Below are positions 25,094 to 33,523 of a stretch of 64,000 bases of DNA, piece by piece; the stretch's first letter is position 1; every line of letters begins with the position of its first letter. The notes below the pieces were generated by a model that was not told where the DNA came from, did no database searches, and saw only the letters and a program-made list of their open reading frames with translations. Source of the DNA: Paenibacillus sp. TCA20. Its GTDB lineage: Bacteria > Bacillota > Bacilli > Paenibacillales > Paenibacillaceae. The stretch is from assembly GCF_000732325.1 (NCBI RefSeq), contig NZ_BBIW01000001.1, positions 124,001 through 188,000 on the forward strand, in the 5' to 3' direction. The position numbers and the translations under genes were made by a program.

Positions 25094-25180
25094 ATGATTA
25101 ATCTGAATGATTACGCACTACAGCTCAGACAACTTCATATAGAGCAGCCAGGTAGATGGAAGATAATTCACACGTTTTAA
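25094..25180 (+). CDS. 28-aa leader peptide of the ABC exporter operon (BmrB-like role)
   Basis: ATG at 25094 with GAAAGGGTGA upstream, TAA at 25178-25180. The peptide starts MINLNDYALQLRQLH and carries an Arg-Trp-Lys triplet near its end, a +X+ pattern known to stall macrolide-bound ribosomes. It sits between a strong promoter and an intrinsic terminator that precedes a BmrC-like gene. The position is the same as bmrB in Bacillus subtilis, whose translation controls bmrCD by attenuation. The sequence itself is not proven homologous to BmrB; the role is inferred from layout. Confidence 0.6.
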   Translation: MINLNDYALQLRQLHIEQPGRWKIIHTF

Positions 25181-25216
25181 AATGTTTATTTGAATACACT
25201 TCTACATGAATTCACC

Positions 25217-25305
25217 CGCAGTTCTGCTCACGCACGTGACTTTGCTGCGTATGAACCTGATAAATAATGAGGCATACCGTTTGCGAAAGCGGTGTGCCTT
25301 TTTTG
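25217..25305 (+). promoter_or_regulatory. Attenuator (terminator with competing stems) in the exporter leader
   Basis: Terminator: 10-bp stem 25270-25279 with 25290-25299 and a T6 run, 75 bases before the exporter start. Competing fold: GTATG (25249-25253) and CCT (25256-25258) can pair with CATAC and AGG in the terminator's 5' arm, making an antiterminator. A third stem, CGCAG (25217-25221) with CTGCG (25245-25249), overlaps the antiterminator and could block it. This is the usual three-stem attenuator logic, triggered by ribosome position on the leader peptide. Confidence 0.65.
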
Positions 25306-25379
25306 TCGCTTCAATCGGTATTTTCACTGCTAGAAGAAGAATCGTGTCACATTCTCAGATAGGAAAGGAAGGGATTTAC

Positions 25380-27125
25380 TTGTTCGCTGTATTAAAAAAT
25401 TTAGGCTGGTATTTCAAGCAAGAACGAAGGCGATATGCAGTCGGTATGCTTCTGCTTATTCTCGTTGGTGTCTTAGAACTCGTTCCTCCAAGAGTACTCG
25501 GCATTGCCGTCGACGACATCGTTACTGGCTCAATTACTTGGTCTTCTCTCCTCACTTATATTTTCTTTATTCTCGGCATGCTGTTGATCATCTACCTCAT
25601 TACATATGTATGGATGCACAAGTTGTTTGGCGGGGCCAATCTTGTGGAGAAGCTCCTGCGTTCAAAATATATGGGGCACCTGCTTCGAATGACGCCGCCA
25701 TTCTTCGAGCGGAATCGTACGGGTGACTTGATGGCGAAGGCGACGAATGATCTTCGTTCTGTCGCCATGACCGCAGGCTTCGGGATGCTGACACTGACAG
25801 ACTCCACTGCATATCTCGCCACAGTACTATTAGCGATGGGATTCCTTGTGAGCTGGAAATTGACATTAGCTGCAGTTCTGCCTCTGCCTTTTATCGCCAT
25901 TGCCATGATGATATACGGTAAGAAAGTGCATGAACGATATACGCTAGCACAGGATGCATTTGGAGATATGAATGACCAGGTTCTTGAATCCGTGGCTGGC
26001 GTTCGAGTTATTCGCGCTTATGTACAGGAACGTCACGATGAAGAACGTTTTAACGATATTACTGATGACGTTTACCGCAAGAATCTCGCGGTCGCCAAGC
26101 TCGATGCTTTCTTTGAGCCGACCATTCGCTTGTTTGTTGGACTCAGTTATATTATCGGTCTTGGATATGGTACTTATCTTGTATTTCAGAATGAGATTAC
26201 GCTTGGGGATCTCGTATCCTTCAATATGTATTTAGGGATGATGATCTGGCCAATGTTTGCCATTGGTGAACTCATCAATATTATGCAGCGAGGCAACGCC
26301 TCTCTTGACCGGGTAAACGAGACACTGTATGTAAAACCTGACGTCGAGGATGCAGAACAGCCTGTTCAAGTGAATAAGCCTGATCGCATCGAAATGAAGC
26401 AGTTAACTTTCCGCTATCCTACTTCAACGGTAGACAATTTGACCAATATCAATATTAAGATCAAACAAGGACAGACCCTCGGGGTTGTCGGGCGTACAGG
26501 AAGCGGCAAATCGACCCTGCTAAAGCAAATTTTGCATGAGTATCCTTCTGGATCAGGGGAGCTGCTCATCGGCGGGGCTTCCATTGATGACATAACCAAA
26601 GATCAGCTGCACAGCTGGATCGGCTACGTTCCCCAAGAGCAAATTCTGTTCTCCAAAACGGTAAGAGAGAACATACAGTTCGGTAAACCGGGAGCAGCAG
26701 ATAATGTCATTATGGAGGCCATTCGAACTGCTGCATTTGATGGTGACCTTGGCACATTATCAGATGGGCTGGATACATTAGTTGGTGAAAAAGGTATCGC
26801 TCTATCCGGCGGACAGAAGCAGCGTGTATCTCTCGCCAGAGCTTTTATATCTGACCCGGATATTCTAATTCTCGATGATGCCTTATCTGCGGTCGATGCC
26901 AGAACAGAAGCTCGAATTATTGAGAATATCCGCGATAAACGCGAGAGCAAAACAACATTAATCTCAACCCACCGCCTATCTGCGATAGAGCATGCGGACT
27001 ATATCATTGTTCTAGATCAAGGCATCATTACTGAACAAGGTACACATGATGAATTGATTCAGCAGAACGGCTGGTACCGCGAGCAATATGAACGACAGCA
27101 AGTCGAATCCAATTTAGAAGGTTAA
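25380..27125 (+). CDS. bmrC: ABC multidrug exporter subunit (BmrC/YheI-like)
   Basis: 581-aa half-transporter from TTG 25380 (GGAAGG upstream); the frame back to 25206 crosses the leader terminator and is not used. N-terminal domain with six TM helices, then an ATPase domain: Walker A GRTGSGKST, Q-loop VPQEQ, signature LSGGQKQR, Walker B ILILDDALSAVD, H-loop THRLS. The catalytic Glu after Walker B is replaced by Asp, as in the degenerate partner of heterodimeric exporters. The second subunit follows 18 bases downstream. Probable substrates are antibiotics or other hydrophobic compounds. Confidence 0.93.
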   Translation: MFAVLKNLGWYFKQERRRYAVGMLLLILVGVLELVPPRVLGIAVDDIVTGSITWSSLLTYIFFILGMLLIIYLITYVWMHKLFGGANLVEKLLRSKYMGHLLRMTPPFFERNRTGDLMAKATNDLRSVAMTAGFGMLTLTDSTAYLATVLLAMGFLVSWKLTLAAVLPLPFIAIAMMIYGKKVHERYTLAQDAFGDMNDQVLESVAGVRVIRAYVQERHDEERFNDITDDVYRKNLAVAKLDAFFEPTIRLFVGLSYIIGLGYGTYLVFQNEITLGDLVSFNMYLGMMIWPMFAIGELINIMQRGNASLDRVNETLYVKPDVEDAEQPVQVNKPDRIEMKQLTFRYPTSTVDNLTNINIKIKQGQTLGVVGRTGSGKSTLLKQILHEYPSGSGELLIGGASIDDITKDQLHSWIGYVPQEQILFSKTVRENIQFGKPGAADNVIMEAIRTAAFDGDLGTLSDGLDTLVGEKGIALSGGQKQRVSLARAFISDPDILILDDALSAVDARTEARIIENIRDKRESKTTLISTHRLSAIEHADYIIVLDQGIITEQGTHDELIQQNGWYREQYERQQVESNLEG

Positions 27126-27142
27126 GGAGGTGTGCCAATCCA

Positions 27143-29207
27143 ATGAAAAAAAGCACCGCTAAACGATTATATGAATATGCACTAAAATCAAAAGGGACAT
27201 TTATCGCGGCTCTAATCATGCTCGCTATTGGTGTTGCAGCTGATCTGGCCGGCCCATTCATCGCCAAGAACATGATTGACAATCACGTTCTCGCCATTGA
27301 AAAGCCTTATTATGAAGCGGCTCCCGGCGACGAATCTGTCTTGTATAATGATCAATATTTTAAACGCGGTGATCGATTTGAAGCGGGTGAGGCCCGTGGG
27401 GACGAAATTCGTGTGCTCCAGAGCGGACGCACCTTCTACCTGATCGATGAACCTGTCACCATTGAAGGAGGAGAGCGTTCTTACTCCAACGGTGAGATGA
27501 CTATAACAAGAGGCGATCAGACGGCAACATACCAGGCCACTCCGCTTCGTGCCAGTGAGCTGTTCGCTTTTTACAAACCCGAGCTGCCTGGAATCTACAA
27601 ACTGATTGGACTGTACTTTGTATTCCTGATCGTTGCCATCGTCATGGAATTCGGGAAGACCTACTGGCTGCAATCCTCAGCGAACAAGGTCATACAAGCT
27701 CTGCGCAGGGATGTTTATGCACATATACAAAGGCTTCCGGTTCATTTTTTTGATAATCTGCCGGCAGGTAAAGTCGTTTCTCGAATAACGAACGATACAG
27801 AAGCCGTCAAAGATTTATTTGTCGCTGTTCTCTCCAACTTCTTCTCAGGGATTATCAACATGATTGGAGTTTACATTGCCCTGTTTATCCTGGATGTAAG
27901 GCTCGGTCTTATTTCTTTGTTTGTTGTTCCGCTCCTTATTGCCTGGATTGTGCTATACCGGAAATTTGCTACAAAATACAATACGGTGATCCGCTCCCGC
28001 TTGAGTGAGATCAATGCGATGATCAACGAATCCATCCAAGGCATGTCCATCATCCGTGTGTTCCGTCGCCAGAAGAAAACATATGAGGAATTTGAAGCAT
28101 TAAACGAAGACTATATGAAGCATCAGAACAAAATGCTGAATCTGAACGCCTTCACTTCCCACAACCTGGTTAACGTTCTTCGTAATCTGGCCTTTGCCAT
28201 CATTCTGCTCTATTTCGGTGCAGGCTCCATTGACGGCACAAGCATTATTTCACTGGGTGTTTTATATGCATTTGTCGATGTTCTCGGACGTCTCTTCCAG
28301 CCGATTACAGGTATGGTCAATCAACTCGCAAACCTCGATTCCTCCATGGTATCCGCAGGCCGTGTATTTGAGCTCATGGATGAAAAAGGCGAGGATGTCA
28401 CCGACGGTTCAATGCCGAGATATCTTGGAAATGTAGAATTCAAGGACGTATCCTTTGCTTACAAGCGAGACTATGTGCTTAAAAATATTTCCTTCGAAGC
28501 AAAGCAAGGGCAAACCGTTGCCCTGGTCGGTCACACTGGCTCCGGCAAGAGCTCAATCATTAACCTGCTGTTCCGGTTCTATGATCCGCAGAAAGGCACA
28601 ATCACCATAGACGGCAAGAATGTACAAGAGCTTCCCAAACAATGGCTGCGTGAGCACATGGGGATCGTACTTCAGGACCCTTATCTCTTTACAGGCACGA
28701 TTGCCTCCAACGTCAGTCTTGGGGATAAAAAAACTAGCAAGGGAAACCGTCGTCAAAGCCCTCCGGGATGTAGGCGCAGAGCAGCTGCTCGCTCATTTGC
28801 CTCAAGGGTTTGATGAACCGGTTGTTGAGAAAGGAAGCACCCTGTCTGCGGGGCAGCGTCAGTTGATATCTTTTGCCAGGGCGCTTGCCTATGATCCGGC
28901 GATCCTAATTCTCGATGAAGCAACAGCGAATATTGATACTGAAACCGAAGCCATTATTCAAGAGGCACTTGAGGTATTGAAAAAAGGAAGAACAACCTTC
29001 ATCATTGCGCACCGTCTATCAACGATCCGCAATGCAGATCAGATTCTGGTTCTGCATAAAGGAGAAATTGTGGAAAGCGGCTCACATGACGAGCTCATGG
29101 AGAAGGGCGGCCGGTACTATCAAATGTATCAGCTGCAGCATGGCACTGGAGCATCTGAAACGACTGCGAATACACACAGTATCGCAGGAGTATTGGGTAA
29201 TGCTTAA
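27143..29207 (+). pseudogene. bmrD: ABC multidrug exporter subunit (BmrD/YheH-like), frameshifted in an A7 run
   Basis: Read as one protein of about 687 aa it is a full BmrD: six TM helices with a large extracellular insert between TM1 and TM2 (about residues 50-145), Walker A GHTGSGKSS, VLQDPYLF Q-loop, signature LSAGQRQL, Walker B ILILDEATANID with the catalytic Glu, and H-loop AHRLS. The frame breaks at A7 (28727-28733): GDKK continues as TSKGNR in the first frame, but LARETVVKAL in the second if one A is removed. The first part stops at 28813 and lacks signature and Walker B. It is a real inactivating mutation, a sequencing error, or slippage on A7. Partner of the upstream BmrC-like subunit. 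Confidence 0.8.
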
Positions 29208-29253
29208 GAAGCCGATGCTTTCGGTTCAGAAAAATCGTAAATAACACAACAAA

Positions 29254-29290
29254 AATAACTCTCTTGCGAAATATCGCAAGAGAGTTATTT
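29254..29290. terminator. Bidirectional terminator between exporter and DUF218 genes
   Basis: A perfect 16-bp inverted repeat, arms 29254-29269 and 29274-29289, with a 4-base loop. A-rich and T-rich flanks on both sides allow it to end both convergent transcripts. The DUF218 stop codon lies in its right arm. Confidence 0.9.
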
Positions 29291-29905
29291 TATCCACTGA
29301 ATGACTCGATATCCCATCAGCAAAAACGTTTCTCTCATTAAGAAAGGAACCTTTGTACGAAGACTCTGATATCTTGAATTCGGCGTTGGAGAGGATATCA
29401 CATCCATCCCAAGCTGTTCAGCAATGACCACGGCACGCTTCATATGCAGTGGATCACTTACCAGCGTGTAGGTACTGATGAGCTGAGCATCTCCCAGCTT
29501 TTTTGCTTGAATCAAATTTGTTTCTGTAATGCGTGAGACATCCTCTATGTAGATATCCTCAGGTGCTACTCCATGTTGAATTGCGTATCTTCGACCTACT
29601 TCAGATTCCGCAGGGGCGTCCTTCTCACTTCTACCACCTGTAAATATCATCGTATCCGCATCGCCGGTTTGATATAAATGAATGGCATGATCAATTCGGG
29701 ATTGAAACACAGGTGAAGGTGAATGGCCATAAACCGCTGCACCGAGTACAACCGCTGTATCGCCGTGACGCCGATGGTCCTCATGACTGTAAGAGACAAT
29801 CTCCCACATTGTCATGCACATCCAGACAAATAAGATTCCTGTTATTAGGACACAAGCGTATCGTATGGTTCTCCATTTGTTACTCCTGTGTGTTCGAATC
29901 TTCAT
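29285..29905 (-). CDS. DUF218 (YdcF/SanA-like) membrane-anchored protein
   Basis: 206 aa from ATG 29905. One TM helix near residues 12-34, then a DUF218 domain: AVVLGAAVYG near the start, FTGGRSEKDAPAESEVGRRY, ETNLIQAKKL and VSDPLHMKRA. These are the conserved blocks of the SanA/YdcF family, linked to envelope barrier function in enteric bacteria; the biochemical activity is not established. An ATG at 29944 would put it further into the upstream gene. It overlaps the upstream 166-aa gene by 26 bases, which suggests translational coupling. Confidence 0.85.
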   Translation of the reverse strand: MKIRTHRSNKWRTIRYACVLITGILFVWMCMTMWEIVSYSHEDHRRHGDTAVVLGAAVYGHSPSPVFQSRIDHAIHLYQTGDADTMIFTGGRSEKDAPAESEVGRRYAIQHGVAPEDIYIEDVSRITETNLIQAKKLGDAQLISTYTLVSDPLHMKRAVVIAEQLGMDVISSPTPNSRYQSLRTKVPFLMRETFLLMGYRVIQWIK

Positions 29906-30380
29906 CGCTCGGATCTTGATCGATCTCCTCTTCCTCCAGCTCAAGGGAATTTAGCAATTCCCTCGTGTAATATAACAGCTTCTGCTCCAGATTCTGAGCC
30001 TGATCCTTAAATTCTATCAGCTCTTCAATCATCTGGCTGCGGCCTTCACTGCTGAATGTCTCCAGAATGCGTTCCTTGAAATAATCATGCACAATGTAAT
30101 TCCGTTTCTTCCAAATATTATTAAGAAGGGCGCTTTCCTCTTCTGTAAAAGCGAAATTGTGCTGTATTTCATTAACCAGCTGTCCGAGGGAGTTCCCTAA
30201 TTTCTTATAGTATAAAGAAGTTAACTCTTCCTCGGGGCTGACCTTTCCTTGCGTGAGCTTCATAAGCACCAGCAAATTGACGAGTTGTTGTTCTAAAGCC
30301 TGTGAGTAATATACCGCCAAACCGTAATAAGAGAACAATTCTTTAGAATGCTCACTATCCAGCAGCCGATGCTCCTGCAT
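29880..30380 (-). CDS. HEPN-like alpha-helical protein
   Basis: 166-aa, fully helical, acidic C-terminal tail (LELEEEEIDQDPSDEDSN). Residues 93-98 read RNYIVH, an R-x4-H motif preceded by an IWKK helix, as in HEPN-domain ribonucleases; the Asn after Arg is also common there. The upstream helix carries YYSQALEQQLVNLL, typical of the first HEPN helix. No nucleotidyltransferase (MNT) antitoxin is next to it, so a toxin-antitoxin role is not supported. It lies upstream of, and overlaps, the DUF218 gene. Function unknown. Confidence 0.6.
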   Translation of the reverse strand: MQEHRLLDSEHSKELFSYYGLAVYYSQALEQQLVNLLVLMKLTQGKVSPEEELTSLYYKKLGNSLGQLVNEIQHNFAFTEEESALLNNIWKKRNYIVHDYFKERILETFSSEGRSQMIEELIEFKDQAQNLEQKLLYYTRELLNSLELEEEEIDQDPSDEDSNTQE

Positions 30381-30462
30381 ACCTTGTCTCTCCTTTTTGC
30401 TTTCTTACATTTATGTTACTCGGAAAGCTGTGGAAAGATCAACCAAAATCTATCATACTTGG

Positions 30463-32220
30463 TCAAATAACGTTCTTTTCTTGGATTGGAATGGTAATTG
30501 AGATGTTCGTTCCTATGCCGGGACGGCTGTAGATGGATACGCCATACTCATCTCCGAAGGACAACTGAATTCGCCTGTGCACATTAAGAATGCCATAGCC
30601 CTTCTGTCGTTCATCCCGCGATTGCAGCAGCTGGGCAGCGTATGTCTCCTTCATGCCGACGCCATCATCGATAATCTGAAGCAGAATATGCTCATCCTTT
30701 AATTCGCCAATGACTCGAATATAGATTCGATCGCCAACCCACGCATGCTCCAGTGCATTTTCGATGAACGGCTGGATGATCAGCTTAATTGTATTAAACT
30801 TTAAAATTTCGGGATCAATACAATAGTCCACATCAAGTCGATCTCCATACTTCACTTTTTGAATATCCAGGTATGCCTTCACCTGATCAAGCTCATCATG
30901 AATCGTGATAATCGTTCTTCCATCATTTAAGGTCAATCTGTAGAATTTGGCCAGATTCATAATCATCTGATGCTGCTGCTCTACACGGCCAAACTTCGCT
31001 AAACGGCTAATCGACGACAATGTATTATACAAAAAATGAGGGTTAATCTGAGCCTGTAACGATTCCAATTCTGCTTGCTTTTTCTTAAGATTGGTCTCGT
31101 ATACTTCTTCAATTAAACGTTCAGTTTGCTCCCCCATTCGATTCAGTGCATCTGCAATAATGGCAAATTCATCATTACCTTTGTATGCTATCCTCTTGTG
31201 AAAATCACCTTGCTGGAACATCGTAAGTACAGAGATGACTTTGGCAAACCTTCTGGAGAAAAAGCGGGAAATATATCCGGCTACCGCACTGATAAGAACA
31301 ACGAATAACAGGCTGATAAACAAAGTCATTTGATTGACCTTTTGCACACCAATCTCAAGCAAATCCTGCGGAACATAAGCATTAATCGTCCATCCCAGCT
31401 CCGGCAGCTGTTCCGTAATAAGCAGGTGACCCGATCTGCTCTCAATGGGCTGTCTGCTGTGCTTCTCTGTTTGGATCTCCCCGGAGGAATACATCGTGCT
31501 GCCTCCTTGGTCAACCACTTGGAGCAGACTTCCCGGTCCAATTTTTTGGTAATCAAGACTTGCAAACAGCTCGGAGAGATAGACACTGCCGCGTACAAAA
31601 CCGATCTCCTTCAGATCAAGAGGGTTCATCGTGTTCACAAGACGCCGAAGAAGTGAGATTCTTCCGAATTTACTATCATCGTCTACCTGTGTCCAAGTCT
31701 GCGTCTTACCGTATTGTTCTTTGGGAAAATCCTTATACCATTCTTCATTCTGTATGCGGCTGATATGATATACATCAAAATACTGCTGTTTAACCCGCAG
31801 CAAATCGATATCACCAGAGTCATAATAAATTTCTGGAAGATTATCATCTTTTAAATATATAGACAACCATAATTTCTGATTGGTGGATTCGACCGCTTGT
31901 CTGAATTTGGGCAGAAGAATCGTCGATGTCGTCTCATAGCTGATCCACCCTTCTTCATAACGCATTAAATTTAGGGCCAGTGTTTCGTCATAATAGAGCA
32001 TATCTGCAATTCTTCCTGTATCTTCGAGCTTATACCTTACATTATCCCTCATCTGGGACAAGGTGCCTTGCAGGTTATTTCTCGTTTGAGTCAGCATGGA
32101 TTCTACTAATATTGCATTCGCAGTGTAACCGAGGATTGCGACAGGAAGGATGATAAGTATTAAATATGAAATGAGCAGCTTCCAACCAAATGGAAGAAAT
32201 TTCGGCTTATGATTGTACAT
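30463..32220 (-). CDS. YesM-like sensor histidine kinase 2
   Basis: 585-aa sensor with TM1 near residues 13-33 and TM2 near 290-312 flanking an extracellular region of about 250 aa. A HAMP linker follows, then QINPHFLYNTLSSI with the phospho-His, IEPFIENALEHAW-type N box and GYGILNVHRRIQLSFG G box. It follows the response regulator gene by 20 bases; here the regulator precedes the kinase, the reverse of importer locus 1. It serves importer locus 2. Confidence 0.92.
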   Translation of the reverse strand: MYNHKPKFLPFGWKLLISYLILIILPVAILGYTANAILVESMLTQTRNNLQGTLSQMRDNVRYKLEDTGRIADMLYYDETLALNLMRYEEGWISYETTSTILLPKFRQAVESTNQKLWLSIYLKDDNLPEIYYDSGDIDLLRVKQQYFDVYHISRIQNEEWYKDFPKEQYGKTQTWTQVDDDSKFGRISLLRRLVNTMNPLDLKEIGFVRGSVYLSELFASLDYQKIGPGSLLQVVDQGGSTMYSSGEIQTEKHSRQPIESRSGHLLITEQLPELGWTINAYVPQDLLEIGVQKVNQMTLFISLLFVVLISAVAGYISRFFSRRFAKVISVLTMFQQGDFHKRIAYKGNDEFAIIADALNRMGEQTERLIEEVYETNLKKKQAELESLQAQINPHFLYNTLSSISRLAKFGRVEQQHQMIMNLAKFYRLTLNDGRTIITIHDELDQVKAYLDIQKVKYGDRLDVDYCIDPEILKFNTIKLIIQPFIENALEHAWVGDRIYIRVIGELKDEHILLQIIDDGVGMKETYAAQLLQSRDERQKGYGILNVHRRIQLSFGDEYGVSIYSRPGIGTNISITIPIQEKNVI

Positions 32221-32240
32221 ATATAAAGCCCCGTTCTATA

Positions 32241-33404
32241 TTATGCTTTTCTGCGATACTCTACTGGGGTCATTCCATAGGTTTCTTTAAACTGCTTGCT
32301 GAAATAAGGCATATACCTGTAGCCTACTCGATCTGCTACTTCATAGACCTTGATCTTTGGATCTTTGAGGAGATGACATGCCTTTTCCATCCTTAAATTC
32401 ACGATGTACTCGTTATAGCTCTTTCCGGTCTCTTCCTTAAATATGGCTCCCAGGTAATTAGGCGAGAAGCTTAACTCATCTGCAACCTCACGCAGGGTAA
32501 CATTTAAATGAAGATGTGCTTCTACATATTCAATAATCTGGCCGACAATCTTGGTATGTTTTTTTTGCTTCAGCCTCGGATGATTGCTGATGTCAAACAG
32601 ATCCATGAGATGCTTCGACAGCCAGCTTACTAATTCAGCTAGTGAACCTTTGCTCTTAATTGTCTCCACGTCACGTTCTCCCAGCGGAATAAACCCCTCC
32701 GGATAACCAAGCCTCGTCCTTACGTAATGATCGATTTTAATTAATAAAGAAATCACTATAAAATGAAGCTGCGACAGCAGATTAAGTCTGTGTACCGGCT
32801 CCAGAAGGCTGCTAATTTGCGTTTGAACCATGTCTTTATCTTGAGCAAGCAGATAGGTAACCAGCAGGTCAAGGGGCTTATCAAAAAACAGCTCCTCACT
32901 GTCCACATTAATATGTGAAATGGCAGGATGCTGCTCTGTTACGTTAATACGTCCACCCATAATATGATATTCAATCGTTTGTATCGCGGCCTCACTGAAC
33001 TTATGGTCGAGCTCGGACCGAAGATATTGCTCATCCAGTTCGCTCGTAATTTGCTTAAGCACGGATACAAGCTCCATATCGTCCATTGGCTTCAGGACGT
33101 AACTGTATGCATGAAGTGTCAGCGCTTCCTTCACATACCGAAAATCTTGATAGCCGCTGACAAAAATAAGCTTCAAATCTTTGTTCAACGTTAACGCCGT
33201 TCGTGCAAGCTCAATTCCTGACATGCCAGGCATATGTACGTCAGTGACCAGAATGTCGATTGCCTGATTTCTAATGACTTCCAGGGCATCGAAGCCATTG
33301 TTCACGGCATCGACAATTTGAATCCCTAAATTATCCCATGGGATAAACCTTAACATCCCCTCAAGATCTAAAATTTCATCGTCAGCTATAAGCACTTGAT
33401 ACAT
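32241..33404 (-). CDS. YesN-like AraC-family response regulator 2
   Basis: 387 aa from ATG 33404 (AGGGAGTGATCTT upstream). Receiver domain 1-120 with DDE 8-10 and phospho-Asp in VTDVHMPGMSG near residue 55. A linker of about 170 residues is followed by a C-terminal AraC DNA-binding domain with two HTH motifs (VTLREVADELSFSPNYLGAIFKEETG and VADRVGYRYMPYFSKQFKE). It lacks the large middle insert of regulator 1 (555 aa). A strong terminator separates it from the lipoprotein gene upstream. The start at 33455 is rejected because it lies in that terminator's hairpin. Confidence 0.92.
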   Translation of the reverse strand: MYQVLIADDEILDLEGMLRFIPWDNLGIQIVDAVNNGFDALEVIRNQAIDILVTDVHMPGMSGIELARTALTLNKDLKLIFVSGYQDFRYVKEALTLHAYSYVLKPMDDMELVSVLKQITSELDEQYLRSELDHKFSEAAIQTIEYHIMGGRINVTEQHPAISHINVDSEELFFDKPLDLLVTYLLAQDKDMVQTQISSLLEPVHRLNLLSQLHFIVISLLIKIDHYVRTRLGYPEGFIPLGERDVETIKSKGSLAELVSWLSKHLMDLFDISNHPRLKQKKHTKIVGQIIEYVEAHLHLNVTLREVADELSFSPNYLGAIFKEETGKSYNEYIVNLRMEKACHLLKDPKIKVYEVADRVGYRYMPYFSKQFKETYGMTPVEYRRKA

Positions 33405-33430
33405 AAGATCACTCCCTGACTTAGAAAATA

Positions 33431-33488
33431 GAGAAAAAATGATAAACGTGAGCACCGCTCGAATTAGAAACGGTGCACGTTTATCATT
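33431..33488 (-). terminator. Strong terminator after the importer 2 lipoprotein gene
   Basis: Minus strand: an 18-bp stem with a 2-base bulge, outer arms pairing 33438-33449 with 33477-33488 and an inner GCACCG/CGGTGC helix, followed by six T residues. It separates the transport genes from the regulator and kinase genes. Confidence 0.9.
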
Positions 33489-33523
33489 ATTATACTAGGA
33501 TGAGCCAGCTTATCGTGAAGAAA

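Noticed and set aside
25206..25379. N-terminal extension of the BmrC-like gene
   Set aside because: It crosses the attenuator terminator, and a good ribosome binding site precedes the TTG at 25380 where family sequence begins.
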